From an uncultured Rhodocyclaceae bacterium (GTDB lineage: Bacteria; Pseudomonadota; Gammaproteobacteria; Burkholderiales; Rhodocyclaceae), in assembly GCA_900549295.1 (NCBI GenBank), contig URNG01000093.1, positions 1-12,578 on the forward strand: DNA of 12,578 nucleotides, read 5' to 3'. Made by a program: the position numbers and the translations under genes. The notes beneath the pieces were generated by a model. It was not told the origin of the DNA. It was given only the letters and a program-made list of their open reading frames with translations, and did not search any database. This document shows positions 1-5,638 of this stretch, piece by piece; position 1 is the first letter of the stretch; each line of letters starts with the position of its first letter.

Positions 1-1
1 G

Positions 2-112
2 GACCAGATCATGATGCAGATCGTCAGCGGGCAGCGGAAGGCGGGGGACAAGGTCCCTGCCGTGCGGGAGCTGGCGGCGGAAGCCGGGGTAAATCCCAAC
101 ACCATGCAGCGG
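2..112 (+). pseudogene. GntR-family (YtrA-type) repressor, N-terminal winged-helix fragment, truncated at both ends
   Basis: The frame starting at base 2 reads 37 residues that match the start of the GntR winged-helix domain: a first helix with QIVSGQ, then KAGDKVPAVRELAAEAGVN, then PNTMQR. In YtrA-type repressors this last element is followed by an Ala-Tyr/Phe-x-Glu-Leu-Glu helix. Here the frame instead runs into GRGAPGCGRG, which is the reverse complement of the neighbouring smc region and not a GntR sequence. The 5' end lies beyond the window and the 3' end is lost, so no working protein is encoded. Such short GntR regulators usually control an adjacent ABC transporter, but none is present here. 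The style (PGDK-PAVRELA-VNPNT-QR) is typical of Firmicutes and does not fit the rest of the window. The family call rests on a short but characteristic motif. Confidence 0.7.
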
Positions 113-150
113 GGGCGGGGCGCGCCCGGGTGCGGCCGCGGCGGAGCCAG
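100..150. other. Junction between the GntR fragment and the interior of smc
   Basis: GntR coding similarity stops at about base 112 on the plus strand. SMC similarity on the minus strand is clear down to about base 144 (residues AALDDWL). The bases between cannot be assigned to either gene with confidence. Both genes are cut in mid-domain and are joined tail to tail, with no gene end, terminator, transposon end or target duplication visible. I read this as an assembly or library chimera, or less likely a real recombination breakpoint. Confidence 0.65.
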
Positions 151-1958
151 TCGTCCAGCGCGGCGCGCACCGGCGGCACATCGCAGCGCACACGGGCGGC
201 CAGACTGTGTTGCGGCGGCGCGGCGGCCGCTGCAACATCGCCCAGCAGCACGCTCAAGCGCGCCTGTGGCCGGTCGTGCCGCCAGGCGTCGAGCCGCGCC
301 GGGTCGGTGCAGGCGATGGCGGAAAGGCGCTCGCGCAGCACCGCTTCCACGGCCTCCTCCCAGCCCGGTTCGACGTGGATCTGCTGCCACAGCGCCGGTG
401 CGTCGGCCAGTTCGTGGCGCGCCAGCCATTCCGGCAATTCGCCCTGCTTGGCCGTTTTCGCCTGCATCTGTTCGAGCGCGGCGCGGCGCGCTTCGCCAGC
501 GGCCAGTTCGCGTTCGAGGCGCTGGACTTCGGCTTGCAGCGTCTTGCGCGCGTCATTCAGGGCGGGCAGTTCTTCCTGCAATTGCTGCAAGTGTTCCTGA
601 TCGCCGGCCAGTTCTTCGCGCAGGAGTTCGAGTTCTTCTTCTTTTTCGGCCAGCGTCAGCTCATCCGGCGCCTCGCCGCCATCCTCCCCGCGCAGGCGCT
701 CGCGGCGCAGGGCCAGGGCGCTCAGGGCGCGCTGGGCGTGCGCCTTGTTGGTCAGTTCGACTTCCAGCTTCTGCTCGCCGTTGGCGGTACGCGTCTTCAG
801 GCGCTGCAATTCTTCCTGCGCCTGCGCGTGGTCTTCTTCCACCTGCGGCGCGAGGTCCATCTGTTCGTGCAGGCGCTCCTCGGCTTCCACGACGCGCAGT
901 TGCGTCAGTTCCTGCGCCTCTTCCCAGTGTTCCCGGTCGGCGGCCAGCGTTTGCGCCGTTTGCGTCCATTGCGCCAGTTCGTCTTCCAGTTGGACGAGGC
1001 GCGCTTCGAGCTGGCTGCGCGATTCGCGGCGGTGGCGAATCTCGGCTTCCAGCCGGGCGACCTCAGCGTTGGCGGCATACATGTCGCTCTGCGCGGCGTG
1101 CAGCGCGTCGCCCGCGGCGAAATGCGCTTCGCGCAGGGTTTCGGCGCGCGCTTCGGTTTCGCGCAGCGCGGCGCTCTGCGCTTCGAGTTCGGTGCTCGCC
1201 CGCTCCACGTCCAGCGCGAGGCGCTGGCGCTCGGCTTCCGCCTCGCGTTTTTTCAGCAACCACAGCAGCTGCTGTTTCTGCACCAGCTGCTCGTTCAGCG
1301 CGTGGTAGCGGCGCGCCACCTCGGCTTGGCTTTCCAGGCGCTCGATCTGGTGGCCGAGTTCCTCGCGGATGTCCTCCACGCGCAGCAGGTTTTCCCGCGT
1401 GTCCTCCAGCCGCCCGTGGGTTTCCTTGCGCCGCTCCTTGTAGCGCGTCACGCCGGCGGCTTCTTCCAGGAACACGCGCAGGTCGTCCGGCTTGGCCTCG
1501 ATGATGCGCGAAATCATGCCCTGGCCGATGATGGCGTAGGCGCGCGGCCCGAGGCCGGTGCCGAGGAAGAGATCGGTGATGTCCTTGCGCCGTACCTTCA
1601 GGTTGTTGATGAAGTAGTCCGACTGCGCCTGCCGGGTCAGCACGCGCTTGACCGAGAGTTCGGCGTACTGCGACCACTGGCCCATCGCCCGCCCGAGCGA
1701 ATTGTCGAAAATCAGCTCGACGGAAGCGCGCGACACGGGTTTGCGATTGGTGGAGCCGTTGAAAATGACGTCCATCATCGATTCGCCGCGCAACTCCGAG
1801 GCTTTCGACTCGCCCAACACCCAGCGCACGGCGTCCATGATGTTCGACTTGCCGCAGCCGTTCGGCCCGACCACGCCGACCAGTTGACCGGGCAGGGAAA
1901 CCGTCGTCGGATCGACGAAGGATTTGAAACCGGCAAGTTTGAGTTTGGTCAGGCGCAT
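120..1958 (-). CDS. smc: Chromosome segregation protein SMC, N-terminal half (truncated in the hinge)
   Basis: SMC is the ATPase arm of the condensin complex (with ScpA and ScpB) that organises and segregates the chromosome. The start chosen is the ATG at 1958, giving MRLTKLKLAGFKSF, the usual SMC beginning; a longer in-frame extension to 2051 has no family similarity. Walker A is GPNGCGKSN at residues 31-39 and the Q-loop Gln is about residue 146 (YAIIGQGMIS). The conserved stretch FLEEAAGVTRYKERRKE lies near 163-179. Residues about 180-505 are a Glu/Arg/Leu/Gln-rich coiled coil. From about 508 (GELPEWLARHE) the hinge begins. Recognisable sequence ends near residue 605 (DDWL), about half of the ~1170-residue family length. 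The second coiled coil and the C-terminal Walker B/signature half are missing because of the junction near base 112-144. It is divergent from pilU. The 3' limit given is approximate. Confidence 0.95.
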
Positions 1959-2059
1959 GTGCGGGAAGATGCAAAAAGCGGTTCGGAGCGTTCGGATCGC
2001 GGGGAAAGACCCCGGATCGGCAGGCGGAAGCGGCGCGCGGAAGGCGAACAAAGGGCGCG

Positions 2060-2065
2060 TATGAT
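2060..2065 (+). promoter_or_regulatory. Possible -10 element in the smc/pilU divergent spacer
   Basis: TATGAT lies 41 bases before the pilU start codon, in the only AT-leaning part of the 148-bp spacer (1959-2106) between divergent smc and pilU. No good -35 match is found at the usual distance (the bases there read GCGGAA). No clear Shine-Dalgarno sequence precedes either smc or pilU. This is a weak, composition-based suggestion. Confidence 0.25.
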
Positions 2066-2106
2066 AGCATCCTCGCCCATCTCTCCTCCCTGCTCAGGCA
2101 CGCGCC

Positions 2107-3291
2107 ATGATCCTCGACAAATTGTTCCAGCTGATGTCGGAAAAACAGGCTTCCGACATTTTCATTTCCGCCGGCACGCCCATCCACATCAAGATTCAGG
2201 GCGAAACCATGCCGGTCAACCAGCAGATCATGCTGCCGGACATGATCGAGAAGATCGCCTACGAACTGATGTCGCCCGATCAGGCCAAGACCTTCGAGGC
2301 CACCAGCGAAATGAACCTCTCCTTCGGCGTGCCGCAGGTGGGGAACTTCCGCATCAACATCTTCCGCCAGCGCGGTTCGATCGGCATCGTCATCCGTTTC
2401 ATCCTCGGCAACATTCCCCGCCTGGACAGCCTCGGCCTGCCGCCGCTGCTCGCCGAACTCATCATGGAGAAACGCGGCCTGATCCTGATCGTCGGCGCCA
2501 CCGGCTCGGGCAAATCGACCACCATCGCCGCCATGCTCGATCACCGCAATGCGACGCGCGCCGGTCACATCCTCACCGTCGAGGACCCCATCGAATTCCT
2601 TTTCAAGCACAAGAAGTCCGTCGTCAACCAGCGCGAAATCGGCATGGATACGCACGACTGGTCGAGCGCCCTGAAAAACGCCATGCGCCAGGCCCCGGAC
2701 TGCATCCTGATCGGCGAGATCCGCGACCGCGACACCATGCAGGCCGCCATTTCCTACGCCCAGACCGGCCACCTGTGCCTGGCCACCCTGCACGCCAACA
2801 ACTCCTACCACGCGCTCAACCGCATCATCAACTTCTTCCCGCTGGAAAACCGCCCGGCGCTCTTCCTCGATCTGTCGGTCGCCCTGCGCGCCATCGTTTC
2901 GCAGCGGCTGGTCAAGAAGCCGGACGGCAAACGCTTCCCGACCTGCGAAATCATGTTGAATACCCGCCACATCAGCGAATTGATCGAGCGCGGCGAAGTG
3001 CAGGCGATCAAGGACGCCATGGAGCAGACGCTGGCCCCCGGCTCGCAGACCTTCGAGCAGGATCTGTTCCGCCTCTATCACGAAGGCGCGATCACCATCG
3101 ACGAGGCGCTGGCCAATTCCGATTCGCCGACCAACCTGTCGTGGCTCATCAACAACGCCGAATTCAACGTCAATAGCGGCAAGGAAGAAAAACTGGGCGA
3201 TGTCGCCATGGATTTCGACAGCACCGACGAAGAAGGCGCTTCCTTCAAGGAATTCCAGCTCAATCTCGACGACGAAACCACTGCGCAATGA
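2107..3291 (+). CDS. pilU: PilT/PilU-family type IV pilus retraction ATPase (PilU type)
   Basis: This 394-residue cytoplasmic hexameric ATPase would power or assist retraction of type IV pili, acting at the inner-membrane pilus base with PilT. An N-terminal PAS-like domain begins MILDKLFQLMSEKQASDIFI, the PilT/PilU 'SD.hi..G' pattern. Walker A is GATGSGKST (130-138), the Asp box ILTVEDPIEF (155-164), Walker B ILIGEIRD (200-207) and the His box TGHLCLATLHANN (220-232), all intact. The C-terminus carries an acidic extension (about 355-394, DFDSTDEEGASF and LNLDDE) beyond the length of PilT. This acidic tail and the overall length favour PilU over PilT. No pilT neighbour is present in the window. 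The stop overlaps the prmB start (ATGA), so the two are probably co-transcribed and translationally coupled. Being a PilT/PilU ATPase is near certain; the PilU assignment is an inference. Confidence 0.92.
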   Translation: MILDKLFQLMSEKQASDIFISAGTPIHIKIQGETMPVNQQIMLPDMIEKIAYELMSPDQAKTFEATSEMNLSFGVPQVGNFRINIFRQRGSIGIVIRFILGNIPRLDSLGLPPLLAELIMEKRGLILIVGATGSGKSTTIAAMLDHRNATRAGHILTVEDPIEFLFKHKKSVVNQREIGMDTHDWSSALKNAMRQAPDCILIGEIRDRDTMQAAISYAQTGHLCLATLHANNSYHALNRIINFFPLENRPALFLDLSVALRAIVSQRLVKKPDGKRFPTCEIMLNTRHISELIERGEVQAIKDAMEQTLAPGSQTFEQDLFRLYHEGAITIDEALANSDSPTNLSWLINNAEFNVNSGKEEKLGDVAMDFDSTDEEGASFKEFQLNLDDETTAQ

Positions 3292-4184
3292 GCACCGCCG
3301 CCTTCACCGAACTGCACACCCTGCGCGATTTCATCCGCTACGCGGTCAGCCGCTTCACCGCCGCCGGTCTGTTCTTCGGCCACGGCAGCGACAACGCCTG
3401 GGACGAGGCGGTCTATCTGACGCTGCACACCCTGCACCTGCCGCTCGATTCCCTGGAACCTTTTCTCGATGCGCGCCTGTTGCCGGACGAGCGCAGCCGC
3501 CTGCTCGACATCTATCATCGCCGCTGCCAGGAACGTCTGCCCGCCGCCTATCTCACCCAGGAAGCCTGGCTGGGCGAGGATCGTTTCTACGTCGACGAGC
3601 GCGTCATCGTGCCGCGCTCCTTCATCGCCGAACTGCTCGACGAACAACTGGCCCCGTGGGTGGACGATCCCTGGGCGATCGAAAGCGCCCTCGACCTGTG
3701 CACCGGCTCCGGCTGTCTGGCGATCAAATTGGCGCTCAATTTCCCCAACGCCCGGGTCGACGCCGTCGATCTCTCGCCCGATGCCCTCGACGTCGCCCGC
3801 CGCAACATTGCCGATTACCAATTGAGCCGACGCGTGGAACCCATCCACTCCGACGCCTTCGCCGCGCTCACCGGCAAGCGTTACGACCTCATCGTCTCCA
3901 ACCCGCCCTACGTCGACGCCGAAGCCGTCGCGGCGCTGCCGCCGGAATATCTGCACGAGCCGGAAATGGCGCTCGGCTCGGGCACGGATGGCCTCGATTT
4001 CACCCGCACCATCCTGCGCGACGCAAAGAAACACCTGACCGACGACGGTCTGCTCGTCGTCGAAATCGGCCACAACCGCGCCACGCTCGAAACCGCCTGC
4101 CCCACCCTGCCCTTCACCTGGCTCGACACGGCGGCGGGCGATGAATACGTGTTCATGCTGCGGGCGGAAGATTTGCCGGAATAA
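3288..4184 (+). CDS. prmB: 50S ribosomal protein L3 N5-glutamine methyltransferase
   Basis: PrmB transfers a methyl group from S-adenosylmethionine to the side chain of a glutamine in ribosomal protein L3. The 298-residue length is normal for the family. An N-terminal helical substrate-recognition domain (about 1-105) is followed by the VPRSFIAEL segment (108-116) that leads into the Rossmann methyltransferase fold. The SAM-binding motif I is LDLCTGSGCLAI (135-146) and the acidic motif II is DAVDLSPDAL (about 158-167). The catalytic NPPY motif is at 205-208. The N-terminal helical region reading RDFIRYAVSRFTAAGLFFGHGSD is characteristic of PrmB rather than PrmC, which methylates release factors. 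The start ATG overlaps the pilU stop by 4 bases with no Shine-Dalgarno, so translation probably depends on ribosomes finishing pilU. Confidence 0.95.
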   Translation: MSTAAFTELHTLRDFIRYAVSRFTAAGLFFGHGSDNAWDEAVYLTLHTLHLPLDSLEPFLDARLLPDERSRLLDIYHRRCQERLPAAYLTQEAWLGEDRFYVDERVIVPRSFIAELLDEQLAPWVDDPWAIESALDLCTGSGCLAIKLALNFPNARVDAVDLSPDALDVARRNIADYQLSRRVEPIHSDAFAALTGKRYDLIVSNPPYVDAEAVAALPPEYLHEPEMALGSGTDGLDFTRTILRDAKKHLTDDGLLVVEIGHNRATLETACPTLPFTWLDTAAGDEYVFMLRAEDLPE

Positions 4185-4227
4185 TTCGCAACTTCGGCCC
4201 TTCCCGGCACTCACGCCCGCTCGCACC

Positions 4228-5100
4228 TTGTCCCCCAAGCTCTACGCCCTCCCCAGCCCGTTCGAGATCGAAACCGGCACCGTGCTGATGCTCGAACCGG
4301 CATGGGCGCGGGCGAGCGAGTTGCGCGCGCAACTGCTCGACGAAAGTTATCCCAAGCCCTTCGTCATCGACGATGGCGAAGCGCGCTACCTCTATTTCAA
4401 CGTGCGCCTGATGCAGAGTCAGATGTCGCTCAAGGCACCGCACGATCTGGCCTTGCGCTATACGCAGAAGATGATGGGCTTCCTGCTCTTTCATCCGCGC
4501 CCGAAGCGCATCGTGCAGATCGGGCTGGGCGGCGGTTCGCTGGTCAAGTTCTGCCATCGCCGCCTGCCCGGCGTGCACATCACCGCCGTCGAACTCGATC
4601 CGGACGTGATCGCGCTGCGCGACGCGTTTTTCGTGCCGCCGGACGATGAGCGCCTGCACATCGTCTGCGCCGACGGGGCGCAATTCATCGAGCAGGCCGC
4701 CAAAGGGATCGACGCCCTGCTGCTCGACGCCTTCGACCGCAACGGTTTCGCCCCGCCCCTGGCCAGCCCGGCATTTTTTGAACAGGTCTTTGCCAAGCTG
4801 TCCGGCAACGGTGTTTTCGTCGTCAATCTGGCCGGCGACAAGGAAAGCTACGCCGGGGTAATCGGGCGCATCATGCAGGTGTTCGACGATCAGGTCATCG
4901 TCATTTCAGTGCCGGATGATGGCAACCACATCCTCTACGCCTTCAAGGAACGCCATTTCGAGCCGCGCTGGCGCTGGCTGAACAACCACGCCAAGGAACT
5001 GCGCGCCCGCCTGGGGCTGGATTTTCCGGCTTTCGCGCACAAGATGGAGCGCGCCAGCAAGCTCAATTACGCGCAGCGCGAAGCTTTGCGCGGACGCTGA
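4228..5100 (+). CDS. Spermidine-synthase-like (SpeE-fold) putative methyltransferase, not a typical spermidine synthase
   Basis: The protein has the Rossmann core of the spermidine synthase family: VQIGLGGGSLVKF (SAM or decarboxy-SAM loop), ITAVELDPDVI (acidic residue for the nucleoside ribose) and IDALLLDAFDRNG. In true SpeE these read GGGDG and D-S-T-D-P. Here the glycine loop is GGGSL and the catalytic loop is DAFDRNG, so aminopropyl transfer is doubtful and the substrate is unknown. The start is uncertain. The frame is open from an ATG at 4141, inside prmB, but those first ~29 residues look like shadow coding. I chose the TTG at 4228 (SPKLYALPSPFEIETG follows), 43 bases after the prmB stop. 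GTG 4282 or ATG 4288 are alternatives. No start has a convincing ribosome site. It is probably the last gene of the pilU-prmB run. Confidence 0.8.
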   Translation: MSPKLYALPSPFEIETGTVLMLEPAWARASELRAQLLDESYPKPFVIDDGEARYLYFNVRLMQSQMSLKAPHDLALRYTQKMMGFLLFHPRPKRIVQIGLGGGSLVKFCHRRLPGVHITAVELDPDVIALRDAFFVPPDDERLHIVCADGAQFIEQAAKGIDALLLDAFDRNGFAPPLASPAFFEQVFAKLSGNGVFVVNLAGDKESYAGVIGRIMQVFDDQVIVISVPDDGNHILYAFKERHFEPRWRWLNNHAKELRARLGLDFPAFAHKMERASKLNYAQREALRGR

Positions 5101-5108
5101 AATCCGGT

Positions 5109-5603
5109 TTACATCGCCCGCAAGGCAGCAGGTGCCACCGGCACGCGCACCGGTTTGCTCAAGAACTCGATCAACACCATAGCGCGCCGTTCGCCGTCCA
5201 TGATCTCGAAAACGCCTTCAATTCCGACAAAAGCCCCAGCCATGATCTGCACTCGCGCCCCCGCCGGGAACAAGGCATGCACCTTGTCGGCCTGCGCCGC
5301 CTCCCGTGTCCTGAGCAGATCGACGAACATGGCATCCACGCGCGCCGGCTGAACGCCGAACATGACCAGGCGGCTGACGCCGCGCGTCGAGCGGATCGGC
5401 GACCAGCTCTTGGCGTCGCCATCCCGCCCCAAGCGGATAAACAGATAACGCGGAAAGAGCGGCTCTTCGGCCACCGTCACCGCGCCACGGCGCAGTTTTT
5501 CGACGGCCAGCATGGGCAGATAGCAGGTGTAGCCCTGGCGCTCCAGATTTTCCAGGGCAATTTTTTCCTGCTTCGGCTTGCTGTGTACCAGATACCACTG
5601 CAT
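5109..5603 (-). CDS. rfaH: NusG-paralogue transcription antiterminator, RfaH type
   Basis: RfaH proteins bind RNA polymerase at ops elements, suppress pausing and termination in long operons (often surface polysaccharide operons) and can recruit ribosomes. The 164-residue product has the NGN domain (about 2-100), starting MQWYLVHSKPKQEKIALENL and including EEPLFPRYLFIRL (46-58). A KOW domain follows (about 112-160, FPAGARVQIMAGAFVGIEG). It is shorter than usual for NusG, and the WYLVHSKPKQE opening with a long NGN-KOW linker fits RfaH. NusG is normally found beside secE and rplK, and neither is here. The start at 5603 is supported by GGAGG five bases upstream; an ATG seven codons further up is less well placed. 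It lies 35 bp downstream of alaS on the same strand, so it is probably in the alaS transcript. Its stop is only 8 bp from the convergent SpeE-like gene's stop. Confidence 0.85.
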   Translation of the reverse strand: MQWYLVHSKPKQEKIALENLERQGYTCYLPMLAVEKLRRGAVTVAEEPLFPRYLFIRLGRDGDAKSWSPIRSTRGVSRLVMFGVQPARVDAMFVDLLRTREAAQADKVHALFPAGARVQIMAGAFVGIEGVFEIMDGERRAMVLIEFLSKPVRVPVAPAALRAM

Positions 5604-5608
5604 GTCAG

Positions 5609-5613
5609 CCTCC
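5609..5613 (-). promoter_or_regulatory. Ribosome binding site of rfaH
   Basis: GGAGG (CCTCC on the plus strand) sits five bases before the ATG at 5603, within the 35-bp gap after alaS. It decides the rfaH start in favour of MQWYLVHSK over the upstream in-frame ATG. Confidence 0.75.
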
Positions 5614-5638
5614 GGTTCCGTCAAAAATCATCCAGCGC

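Noticed and set aside
2001..2013. GGGG-AAAGA-CCCC mini-hairpin upstream of smc
   Set aside because: Only a 4-bp stem in GC-rich DNA and no leader-like context; expected by chance.
207..3176. Very long open plus-strand frame across smc and pilU
   Set aside because: It lies opposite smc and then out of frame with pilU, has no recognisable domain and is rich in Arg/Gln/Phe as expected of GC-biased shadow frames. Both real genes have full motif support.
1063..3288. Long open minus-strand frame opposite pilU running into smc
   Set aside because: Shadow of pilU followed by smc in the wrong frame; no family features, and the pilU frame carries all ATPase motifs.
4228..5100. Calling this gene speE (spermidine synthase)
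   Set aside because: The polyamine catalytic loop and the GGGDG motif are replaced, so only superfamily membership is supported.
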